Assembly (NCBI RefSeq): GCF_001425175.1
Contig: NZ_LMDV01000009.1
Span: 746,356-810,355, forward strand
Origin: Nocardioides sp. Root1257
Lineage (GTDB): Bacteria; Actinomycetota; Actinomycetes; Propionibacteriales; Nocardioidaceae
DNA length: 64,000 nt
Direction: 5' to 3'
Made by a program: the position numbers and the translations under genes
The notes under the pieces: generated by a model
Databases searched by the model: none
Seen by the model: only the letters and a program-made list of their open reading frames with translations
What the model was told of the DNA's origin: nothing
Shown: piece after piece, positions 57,042 through 64,000 of the stretch
Layout of the letters: each line of letters opens with the position of its first letter
Position numbering within the stretch: position 1 is the first letter of the stretch

Positions 57042-58613
57042 ATGCCCACGTCCTCCCGTCCCCGCCGTACGCCCACGACCAGCCTGGGCCGTCGCACGTT
57101 CCTCGGCGCCAGCCTCGGCGCGAGCCTGATCATCGCGCTGGAGGCCTGCGGCGGCACCGCCACCGGAGGTGCCGGTGGTGCGGCCGGAGGCAGCGGCGGC
57201 GGCACCCTGACCTGGGCCTGGCAGCTGCCGACCACCTGGGACCCGGTCACCTCCTCCGCAGGCTCCGACGTGCAGATGCTCGCGCTCGCCTACGACCCGA
57301 TCACGGCCCTCGACGAGCAGGGCAACGCGATCCCGTGGCTCGCCGAGTCGTGGGCCTACGACAAGTCCGGCACCCAGGTCACCTTCACCCTGCGCAAGGG
57401 GCTGAAGTTCAGCGACGGCAGCCCGTTGGACGCCACGGCGGTCGCGAAGTCGATCGAGCGCGGCCGCACCCAGGACGGCTCGCTGATCGCGCCCCAGATG
57501 ACCACGATCAAGAAGGCCACCGCCTCGGGCGACCTCGACGTCGTCCTGGAGCTGAGCGAGGTCGACTACCAGTACCCGCTGCTGTTCGCGGGCAAGACCG
57601 GCATGGTCGTCAACCCGGCCGCGTTCGAGAAGGACGCCGACGCGCTGGCCACCCAGCCGGCCGGCTCCGGGCCGTTCTCGGTCACGAAGTACGTCCAGAA
57701 CGACCACGCCTCGCTGACGAAGAACAAGAACTTCTTCGCCGCCGACGAGATCAAGGTCTCCGCGTTCGAGCTCTACCCGCAGGCGGACCCGGCGACCGTC
57801 GTCGCCTCGGTCCAGTCCGGCCAGTACAACCTCGCCCGGATCTCCGGCGCCCAGATCGACCAGGCGAAGAGCGCGGGCCTCGACGTCCAGGTCATCGACA
57901 CGATGTTCGTCTACACGCTCGACGTGCACTCCGGGATGGCGCCGTTCGACGACCCGGCCGTCGTGGAGGCACTGAAGTACGCGATCGACCGCGACAAGCT
58001 CGCCGAGGTGGTGTTCTTCGGCGTGGGGCAGGCCGACTACCAGCCCTTCCCGCCCGGGTACGTCGGCTACAACGACGACCTGGCCGACGCGTTCGCCTAC
58101 GACGCCGACAAGGCGCGCACGCTCCTGAAGGACGCGGGCTACACCAAGCCGGTCCCGGTGAAGTTCACCAGCTCCGGCTTCTCGACGCCGTCGGTCGAGC
58201 TGATCCAGGCGCAGCTCAAGGACGTCGGCTTCGACGTCACGATCGACACGATCCCGGCCACCCAGCACACCCAGCTCGTCTACATCGAGCACTCCAAGGC
58301 GCTCACCTTCGACGGCTTCGCCGGGCGCGAGTCGCCGGTGCAGGCCTTCCAGGTGCTCTTCGGCGCCGAGGGCCTGATGAACCCGGGCCGGCAGACCGAC
58401 CCCAAGCTCGAGGCCCAGCTCAAGAAGGTGAAGCAGACGCCGACCGACGACCCGTCGTACCCCGGCCTGCTGCAGGAGGCGACGCGGATCGCGGTCACGA
58501 CCTTCCCGAACGCCTTCCTGGTCACCGCGCCGGCCGCGGTGATCCGCAAGGGCGTCTCGGAGCTCCCGGACTCGCCGAGCCTGCGCCGCTTCGAAGGGGT
58601 GACCGTGTCGTGA
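57042..58613 (+). CDS. ABC transporter substrate-binding lipoprotein, family 5 (peptide/nickel type)
   Basis: A 523-residue extracytoplasmic binding protein of the DppA/OppA family. The signal contains twin Arg (GRRTFLGASLG) and a lipobox-like ALEAC (Cys36), so it may be a Tat-exported lipoprotein. Body motifs are LAESWAYDKSGTQVTFTLRKGLKFSDGSPLDA (family-5 signature, about 106-137) and AIDRDKLAEVVFFG. It presumably captures the substrate of the three flanking monooxygenases. AAAGG precedes the ATG. The next permease GTG overlaps its stop. Confidence 0.92.
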   Translation: MPTSSRPRRTPTTSLGRRTFLGASLGASLIIALEACGGTATGGAGGAAGGSGGGTLTWAWQLPTTWDPVTSSAGSDVQMLALAYDPITALDEQGNAIPWLAESWAYDKSGTQVTFTLRKGLKFSDGSPLDATAVAKSIERGRTQDGSLIAPQMTTIKKATASGDLDVVLELSEVDYQYPLLFAGKTGMVVNPAAFEKDADALATQPAGSGPFSVTKYVQNDHASLTKNKNFFAADEIKVSAFELYPQADPATVVASVQSGQYNLARISGAQIDQAKSAGLDVQVIDTMFVYTLDVHSGMAPFDDPAVVEALKYAIDRDKLAEVVFFGVGQADYQPFPPGYVGYNDDLADAFAYDADKARTLLKDAGYTKPVPVKFTSSGFSTPSVELIQAQLKDVGFDVTIDTIPATQHTQLVYIEHSKALTFDGFAGRESPVQAFQVLFGAEGLMNPGRQTDPKLEAQLKKVKQTPTDDPSYPGLLQEATRIAVTTFPNAFLVTAPAAVIRKGVSELPDSPSLRRFEGVTVS

Positions 58614-59653
58614 GCATCGCCGTCCAGGCGGCGGCCGTCACCCGGGCCCGCCGTGCGCCCGTGGCCGCGGGCCGGGCACTGCCCTGGCTGCGGACGCTGC
58701 TCAGCACCCTGGTCGTCACGGTCACGGTGCTCTTCCTCGCCTCGGTCGTCACCTTCGCGCTCGGCGCGCTCAGCGACAGCAACCCGGCCGCCGCGGCCCT
58801 CGGCGAGACGGCGACCCAGGCCGACATCGACCGGCTCAACCACGAGTTCGGGCTGGACCGGCCGCTGGTCGCGCAGTACTTCTCCTGGGTGGGCCACGCG
58901 CTGACCGGCGACCTCGGGCGGTCCTGGTTCACGACGATCCCGGTCACCGACAGCATCAAGGCGGCGCTCCCGGTCGACCTGTCGATCGCGGCACTCGCAC
59001 TGGTGCTGGCGATCGTGATCGGCGGCGGCGCCGGCATCGGTGCGGCGCTGAGCAACGGCGGGATCGTCGACCGCTCGGTGACGCTCGTCTGCTCGATCCT
59101 CGGCACGCTGCCGCCGTTCGTGATCGGCATGGCGCTGATCGTGGTCTTCTCGGTCAAGCTGCAGCTGCTGCCGGCCGGCGGCTACGTGCCGCTCGCCGTC
59201 GACCCGGCGCAGTGGCTGCGGTTCTCGATCCTGCCGGGCCTCGCGCTCAGCCTCGACGTGGCCGCCTCGATCGCCCGCCAGCTGCGGACCTCGCTCGTCG
59301 GCGAGCTGCGGGAGAACTACGCCGTGGGCGCCGAGATGCGCGGGTTCGGCCGGCGTCGCGTGCTCTTCGGGCACGTGCTGCGCAACGCGGCCGGCCCGAC
59401 GCTGGCCGTCATCGGCCTCGCGATCCCGCTCATCATCGGCGGCGCCGTGATGACCGAGAAGCTCTTCGGGCTGCCCGGCATCGCCCAGCTCGCGCTGCAG
59501 TCGGCCGAGAAGGGCGACGTGCCGGTCGTGCTCGGGACACTGCTGGTGACCGCCGTGATCGTGGTCGCCGCCAGCCTGGTCATCAACGTGCTGCAGACGG
59601 CGCTCAACCCGGCCGCGCGCCGCGGTGCCGGGGCGACGGGAGCGGCCCGATGA
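58610..59653 (+). CDS. ABC transporter permease (DppB-like)
   Basis: A 347-residue inner-membrane subunit with six helices. It has the DppB-type extracytoplasmic segment GETATQADIDRLNHEFGLDR with PLVAQYFSWVGHALTGDLGR, and the EAA loop YAVGAEMRGFGRRRVLFGHV followed by LRNAAGPTLAVIGL. The start is GTG overlapping the binding-protein stop (GTGA). Overlaps the next permease ATG by 4 bp. Confidence 0.93.
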   Translation: MSIAVQAAAVTRARRAPVAAGRALPWLRTLLSTLVVTVTVLFLASVVTFALGALSDSNPAAAALGETATQADIDRLNHEFGLDRPLVAQYFSWVGHALTGDLGRSWFTTIPVTDSIKAALPVDLSIAALALVLAIVIGGGAGIGAALSNGGIVDRSVTLVCSILGTLPPFVIGMALIVVFSVKLQLLPAGGYVPLAVDPAQWLRFSILPGLALSLDVAASIARQLRTSLVGELRENYAVGAEMRGFGRRRVLFGHVLRNAAGPTLAVIGLAIPLIIGGAVMTEKLFGLPGIAQLALQSAEKGDVPVVLGTLLVTAVIVVAASLVINVLQTALNPAARRGAGATGAAR

Positions 59654-60540
59654 CGACCCTCAAGGCCCTGTGGCGCGTGCCCAGCGCCCGCTTCGCGTTC
59701 GTCGTGCTGGCGCTGGTCGCCTTCCTCGCGATCTTCGGCGGCGCGCTCGCGCCCGACGACCCGCTCAAGCAGTACACGGACGACGTGTTGCAGGGGCCGA
59801 GCAGCGCACACTGGCTCGGCACCGACTACCTTGGCCGCGACGTGCTGAGCCGGCTGATGGCCGGCACCCGGCTGTCGGTCGTCGGAGCCCTCGAGGCGGT
59901 GCTCATCGGCGCCGCGCTCGGCGTACCGTCCGGCCTCGCGTCGGCCTGGCTCGGGCCCCGGCTCGAGTGGATCACCCTGCGGGTCAGCGACACCCTCGTG
60001 ATCCTGCCGTTCACGGTCTTCGCGATCGCGGTCGCCGGCACGCTCGGCAACGGGCTCCAGCAGGCGATGATCGCGATCGGCGTGCTGATCAGCCCGATCT
60101 TCTACCGGGTCACCCGGGCCGCGGCGCTCGGCCTGCGGCGCACGCAGTACGTCGAGGCCGCGGAGCTGATGGGCGCGACCGAGTGGTGGACCCTGCGCAA
60201 GCACATCTGGAGCAAGGTGCTGCCCAACGTCGCGGTGACGTCGGCCCACGCCATGGGCGCCGCGCTGCTGGTCGTCGCGTCGCTCGCCTTCCTCGGCCTC
60301 GGGGTCACCCCGCCGGCGCCGACGTGGGGCGGGATGCTCTCCGCCGACCTCGGCTACCTCGCCCAGCAGCCGTTCGCTCCGATCTACCCGGCGCTGCTGA
60401 TGATGGCGACCGTCGGGTCCCTCAACCTGCTGGCCGATGCCGTCCGCGACGCCACCGGAGCGAGCGCCGTCCCGCGCCGGCGTCCTCGGCGCACCGCCGC
60501 AGCCCCGCGAGAGGAGCAGCCCGATGTCGTCACTGCCTGA
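59650..60540 (+). CDS. ABC transporter permease (DppC-like)
   Basis: A 296-residue second permease: entry motif SAHWLGTDYLGRDVLSRLMA (about 51-70) and EAA loop YVEAAELMGATEWWTLRKHI characteristic of DppC/OppC, five to six helices and a basic C-terminal tail. It overlaps the following ATPase gene by 17 bp. Confidence 0.93.
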   Translation: MTTLKALWRVPSARFAFVVLALVAFLAIFGGALAPDDPLKQYTDDVLQGPSSAHWLGTDYLGRDVLSRLMAGTRLSVVGALEAVLIGAALGVPSGLASAWLGPRLEWITLRVSDTLVILPFTVFAIAVAGTLGNGLQQAMIAIGVLISPIFYRVTRAAALGLRRTQYVEAAELMGATEWWTLRKHIWSKVLPNVAVTSAHAMGAALLVVASLAFLGLGVTPPAPTWGGMLSADLGYLAQQPFAPIYPALLMMATVGSLNLLADAVRDATGASAVPRRRPRRTAAAPREEQPDVVTA

Positions 60541-61552
60541 CCCCCGTGCCGAGCGCACCCTGGAGGTCTCCGGCCTCCAGGTCTCGGTCGGCGACCATCT
60601 GGTCGCCGTGCAGGACGTCTCCTTCTCGATCGGCCGCGGCGAGTCCGTCGGCCTGGTCGGCGAGTCCGGCAGCGGCAAGACGCTGACCTGCCGGGCGGTG
60701 CTCGGGCTGCTGCCGGCGAGCGGCGCGATCGACCACGGCCGGATCACCCTCGGCGACGGCGCCGACGAGGTGGAGCTCACCGCCCTGAGGCGCTCGGCCT
60801 GGGACCGCGTGCGCGGCCTCCGGCTCGGCGCCGTCTTCCAGGACCCGGCGTCGTACCTGAACCCCTCTCTCACCGTGGGCCACCAGCTCGCCGAGCAGCT
60901 CCGGGTGAAGCGCCGGCTGTCGCGCAAGGACGCCCACCACCGCTCCGTGGAGCTCTTCGCCGAGGTCGGCCTGCGTGACCCCGACGCCGTGTTCCACCAG
61001 TACCCGCACCAGCTCTCGGGCGGCATGCTGCAACGCGTCCTGATCGCGATCGCGGTCTCCTGCGAGCCGGAGCTCCTCATCGCCGACGAGGCGACGACCG
61101 CCCTCGACGTCGTGATCCAGGCCGAGATCCTCGCGCTGCTGCGCCGGCTGCGCGAGACCCACGGGCTGTCGCTGCTGCTGGTCACGCACGACCTCGCCGT
61201 GGTCGCCGAGACGTGCGAGCGGATCCTCGTCATGTACGGCGGGCAGATCGTCGAGAGCGGCCCGACCGAGCAGGTGCTGCGCAACCCGCAGCACCCGTAC
61301 ACGCAGGCGCTGATGGGCGTCGCCACCATCGGCGACTGGCAGCGACGCACGCTCGACGTCATCCCCGGCCAGCCCCCGGCGGCCGGTGAGGAGATGCCGG
61401 GCTGCCGGTTCGCGCCGCGCTGCGTCTTCGCCTCCGACCGCTGCACGACCGGCCCCGTGGACCTCACGGACCTCGGCCAGGACCGCGCCGCGCGCTGCGT
61501 CCTGGTCGAGCAGCCGACCGCCCAGGCCCCCACGAAGAAGGTGTCCGCATGA
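60524..61552 (+). CDS. ABC transporter ATP-binding protein (DppD-like)
   Basis: A 342-residue ATPase: Walker A GESGSGKTLT (about 46-55), signature LSGGMLQRVLIAIA, Walker B LLIADEATTALD, switch VTHDLAVVAE, and the oligopeptide-transporter C-terminal motif with Cys cluster (CRFAPRCVFASDRC), which in this family can bind an iron-sulfur cluster. The ATG at 60524 lies inside the permease gene, with GAGGAG 7 nt upstream. Overlaps the next ATPase by 4 bp. Confidence 0.93.
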   Translation: MSSLPDPRAERTLEVSGLQVSVGDHLVAVQDVSFSIGRGESVGLVGESGSGKTLTCRAVLGLLPASGAIDHGRITLGDGADEVELTALRRSAWDRVRGLRLGAVFQDPASYLNPSLTVGHQLAEQLRVKRRLSRKDAHHRSVELFAEVGLRDPDAVFHQYPHQLSGGMLQRVLIAIAVSCEPELLIADEATTALDVVIQAEILALLRRLRETHGLSLLLVTHDLAVVAETCERILVMYGGQIVESGPTEQVLRNPQHPYTQALMGVATIGDWQRRTLDVIPGQPPAAGEEMPGCRFAPRCVFASDRCTTGPVDLTDLGQDRAARCVLVEQPTAQAPTKKVSA

Positions 61553-62637
61553 CCACGACCCACGAGGTGCGCTCGCAGGTCGCCGTGACCACCACGGGGT
61601 CACCGCTGCTCAGCGTGCGGGGCCTCTCGGTGTCCTACGCGCCGCCCAAGAAGGCCGCGAGCCTGGGGACCGGCGCCGCGCTGTCGGAAGCCGACCTCGA
61701 CGTACGAGCGGGTGAGGTGGTCGGGATCGTCGGCGAGACCGGCTCCGGCAAGACCACGCTGGCCCGCGCCACGGTCGGCCTGGTCCGGCCCGTGGCGGGC
61801 TCCATCGGGTTCGCGGGCGAGGACGTCGGGTCGCTGCGGGGCCGTGCGCTGCGAGCGTTCCGGCGCTCCGGCCAGGTCCAGCTGGTCTTCCAGGACCCGC
61901 TCCGATCACTCGACCCCGACCTCACCGTCGCCGACGTCGTCCGCGAGCCGCTCGACATCGCCCGGACCCTGGACCGCCGGGAGCGGGACGAGCGGGTCGA
62001 CGACTCGTTGCGGCTGGTCGGTCTCGACCCGGTCGCGGTCCGCGGCCGCTTGCCGCGCGAGCTGTCGGGCGGCCAGCGCCAGCGGGTGTCGATCGCCCGG
62101 GCCATCTCGACCCGGCCACGCCTGCTCTTCTGCGACGAGCCGGTCTCGGCCCTCGACGTGTCCAACCGCAACCTCGTGCTCAACCTGCTCGACCGGCTGC
62201 GCACCGAGCTCGGGCTGGCGGTCATCATCATCGCCCACGACCTGAGCTCGCTGGCCGGCATCGCCGACCGGGTCGCGGTGTTCTACCGCGGTCGGATCGT
62301 CGAGCAGGGTCCGATCCGCGCGGTGCTCGAGCAGCCCGCGCACCCCTACACGGCACTGCTCGCGGCGTCCGCGCCCAGCGTCGAGCGACGCGCCGACGAG
62401 GCGGACCGGCTCCGTCCCGAGCAGCTGCAGCCCGCCGCCGCCGGCCGCGCGTGGCCCTCCGACGGCGTCTGCGTCTTCGCCCAGCGCTGCCCGTTCGCCC
62501 ACGACGCCTGCACCGACCAGCCGGCCCTCGTGCCGGTGCCGCACGACACCGGCCGCCAGGCCGCGTGCCACGTCGCCGCCACCTGGCGCGACCGACTGGA
62601 CCACGACCACGAACAGCCCACCCGGGAGTCAGCATGA
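61549..62637 (+). CDS. ABC transporter ATP-binding protein (DppF-like)
   Basis: A 362-residue second ATPase: Walker A GETGSGKTTLARA, signature LSGGQRQRVSIARA, Walker B LLFCDEPVSALD, switch IAHDLSSLAG, and a C-terminal Cys-containing segment CVFAQRCPFAHDAC. Together with DppD-like, two permeases and the lipoprotein it completes a family-5 importer. The monooxygenase gene that follows overlaps its stop by 4 bp, tying transport to catabolism. Confidence 0.93.
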   Translation: MTTTHEVRSQVAVTTTGSPLLSVRGLSVSYAPPKKAASLGTGAALSEADLDVRAGEVVGIVGETGSGKTTLARATVGLVRPVAGSIGFAGEDVGSLRGRALRAFRRSGQVQLVFQDPLRSLDPDLTVADVVREPLDIARTLDRRERDERVDDSLRLVGLDPVAVRGRLPRELSGGQRQRVSIARAISTRPRLLFCDEPVSALDVSNRNLVLNLLDRLRTELGLAVIIIAHDLSSLAGIADRVAVFYRGRIVEQGPIRAVLEQPAHPYTALLAASAPSVERRADEADRLRPEQLQPAAAGRAWPSDGVCVFAQRCPFAHDACTDQPALVPVPHDTGRQAACHVAATWRDRLDHDHEQPTRESA

Positions 62638-63776
62638 GCACGCCCCAGATCGAGTTCATCGGCATCACCGCCACGCAGCGCGTGGACACCAGCGGCCCCA
62701 CCGGAGCCCAGGCCGGTGAGGGGCGGAGCGGGATGGCGACCCACACCGAGGTCGGCGTACCGGTCGGCCCGCCGGTCGACAAGGAGTTCGCCGCCGAGCT
62801 GGCGCGGGCCCACGAGGCCGCCGGCTTCGACCGGGTCCTGATCGCGCACTCCTCGTCGTCGATCGACGGGTTCGTGCTCGCCGACCAGACCCTCGAGGCC
62901 ACCGACACGCTGGGGGTGCTGCTCGCGCACCGGCCGGGCTTCTGGGCGCCGACGATCGCCGCCCGCGCCTACGCGACGCTCAACGCGTTCCACCGCGGCC
63001 GGGTCGCGATGCACGTGATCACGGGCGGCGACGACACCGACCAGCAGCGCGACGGCGACTACCTCACCAAGGAGGAGCGCTACCGGCGCACCGACGACTT
63101 CCTCACCGTCGTCCGGAAGGAGTGGGAGTCCGAGGTCCCGTTCGACCACGACGGCGAGTTCTACCGGGTCACCGGAGCACAGGCCTCGGTCCGACCGGAG
63201 CCCGGGCAGATCCCGATCTACTTCGGTGGTGCGTCCGAGGACGCCATCCGGGTCGGCGGCAAGCACGCCGACGCCTACGCGTTCTGGGGCGAGCCCCTCG
63301 ACGGCATCCGGCAGCGCATCGCCGAGGTGCGTGCCGCGGCGGCGCCGTACGGCCGCGACCCGCGCTTCTCGGTGAGCCTGCGCCCGATCGTGGCCGACAC
63401 CGAGGAGGAGGCCTGGGCGCGGGCCGACGCCGTGCTGGCCGCGGCGCAGGCCACGGCAGGGGGCAACGGGCCCCTCACCGGCTTCGGGAAGAACGCCGTC
63501 GGCTCGCAGCGGCTCGTCGCCGCCGCCGAGGCGGGCGACGTCCACGACAAGCGGCTCTGGACCGCGCTCGCCAAGGTCACCGGCGGCGCCGGCAACTCGA
63601 CCTCGCTGGTCGGCACCTACGAGCAGGTCGCCGACGGCCTCCTCGACTACGTCGACCTCGGCGTCACCACCCTCCTCATCCGCGGCTTCGACCCGCTCGA
63701 GGACGCGAAGCAGTACGCCCGCGTCATCGAGCTGGTCCGCGCGGGTGCCCAGCAGCGCCCGGCGCTCGCCGGCTGA
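62634..63776 (+). CDS. LLM-class monooxygenase, alkanesulfonate monooxygenase (SsuD)-like
   Basis: A 380-residue FMNH2-dependent monooxygenase of the SsuD/luciferase group: EFAAELARAHEAAGFDRVLI near the start, RPGFWAPTIAARAYATLNAF with GRVAMHVITGGDDTDQQRDGDYL (split loop typical of SsuD) and IPIYFGGASEDAIRVGGKHADAY. SsuD releases sulfite from alkanesulfonates; this protein may act on a sulfonate or on a product of the first monooxygenase. The flavin reductase it needs is not in the window. 31 bp before a paralogue. Confidence 0.88.
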   Translation: MSTPQIEFIGITATQRVDTSGPTGAQAGEGRSGMATHTEVGVPVGPPVDKEFAAELARAHEAAGFDRVLIAHSSSSIDGFVLADQTLEATDTLGVLLAHRPGFWAPTIAARAYATLNAFHRGRVAMHVITGGDDTDQQRDGDYLTKEERYRRTDDFLTVVRKEWESEVPFDHDGEFYRVTGAQASVRPEPGQIPIYFGGASEDAIRVGGKHADAYAFWGEPLDGIRQRIAEVRAAAAPYGRDPRFSVSLRPIVADTEEEAWARADAVLAAAQATAGGNGPLTGFGKNAVGSQRLVAAAEAGDVHDKRLWTALAKVTGGAGNSTSLVGTYEQVADGLLDYVDLGVTTLLIRGFDPLEDAKQYARVIELVRAGAQQRPALAG

Positions 63777-63807
63777 CCACTCCCACGACGCTCAGGAAGG
63801 CAGAGAC

Positions 63808-64000
63808 ATGACGTACGACGACGTCGAGATCCTCGGCATGATCGGCACCGCCGACGGATCCGAGATCCGCCCCGGCGACGGCCGGGCGATCGACCCCGAC
63901 TACACCGCCCGCTTCGCCCGCGCCCACGAGGACGGCGGCTTCGACCGGGTCCTCATCGGCTACGGCTCCGGCTGGGCCGAGGGCAGCCAGGTGGCGGCGT
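63808..64000 (+). CDS. Second SsuD-like LLM monooxygenase, N-terminal part (cut by window edge)
   Basis: The first 64 codons are present. The start ILGMIGTADGSEIRPGDGR and RFARAHEDGGFDRVLIGYGS matches the N-terminus of the preceding protein (AHEAAGFDRVLIAHSS), so the two are tandem paralogues. AGGAAGG lies about 7 nt before the ATG. Third LLM gene of this operon. Confidence 0.82.
   Translation, partial: MTYDDVEILGMIGTADGSEIRPGDGRAIDPDYTARFARAHEDGGFDRVLIGYGSGWAEGSQVAA

Noticed and set aside
1..64000. tRNA, rRNA, CRISPR, insertion sequence or phage features
   Set aside because: No cloverleaf-like conserved blocks, regularly spaced repeats, transposase/integrase motifs or terminal inverted repeats were seen on reading; a dedicated RNA-gene search was not possible.

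Overview
The window is 64 kb of very GC-rich DNA carrying about 54 protein genes with short gaps; no stretch over 300 bases lacks a gene. Codon use, many GTG starts, leaderless-type promoters, ECF sigma and Ser/Thr kinase genes, a fused AccDA-like carboxyltransferase and a PaaN homologue point to an actinobacterium. I would guess Nocardioides or a close relative (Propionibacteriales), from gene flavour rather than a marker gene. I saw no rRNA, tRNA, CRISPR array, integrase, transposase or plasmid gene; this looks like chromosomal core and accessory metabolism.

Layout. 0-3 kb: tail of a zinc-peptidase-like gene, a membrane protein, a Xi-class GST/hydroquinone reductase and a CDF metal exporter. 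3-8.1 kb: a shikimate/quinate catabolic operon (dehydroshikimate dehydratase, shikimate dehydrogenase and MHS transporter, each coupled by a 4-bp overlap) divergent from a LacI repressor, with a LacI operator between them. 8.1-12.5 kb: LuxR regulator, SelO AMPylase, SRPBCC protein, and an SDR/TetR divergent pair with two dyad operators. 12.6-17.2 kb: 2-oxoacid dehydrogenase E1alpha-E1beta-E2 operon, then a DUF2804 protein. 17.2-23.2 kb: patatin, SDR, AccDA-like carboxyltransferase, nitroreductase, epimerase, LLM oxidoreductase. 23.2-29.2 kb: ECF sigma plus M1 peptidase lipoprotein, ABC-2 exporter, Ser/Thr kinase and a secreted protein resembling the kinase sensor domain. 29.3-35.9 kb: PaaN-like ALDH, DHA2 efflux pump, amidohydrolase, SGNH esterase lipoprotein, second CDF transporter.

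36-44.6 kb is a complete amino-sugar utilisation operon: ROK regulator, binding lipoprotein, two permeases, NagZ-like hexosaminidase, ROK kinase, a minimal NagA and NagB. Imported chito-oligosaccharides or muropeptide sugars would be hydrolysed, phosphorylated, deacetylated and deaminated to fructose-6-phosphate.

44.6-54.6 kb is the most unusual stretch. On the minus strand an overlapping gene pair encodes two shrunken hydrolase relatives that have lost catalytic parts: a phospholipase-C-like protein without its active-site motifs, and a DapE-like M20 protein without its lid domain and with the catalytic Glu replaced by Gly. Facing away from them are a 2134-residue secreted lamin-tail/Ig/NHL protein with an internal duplication and a full-length Tat-exported phosphoesterase of the same family as the shrunken one.

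54.6-64 kb is a probable organosulfur (or similar) scavenging operon: divergent LysR regulator, three flavin monooxygenases of the LLM class and a complete peptide-type ABC importer; it runs off the right edge.

Genome-scale signals in the window include a TANNNT -10-like box 6-7 nt before many start codons (leaderless transcripts), a dispersed ~75-bp nested palindrome family with arms built on TGTAACGCSGGGTTA, and a hairpin burying the ribosome site of the sigma gene.
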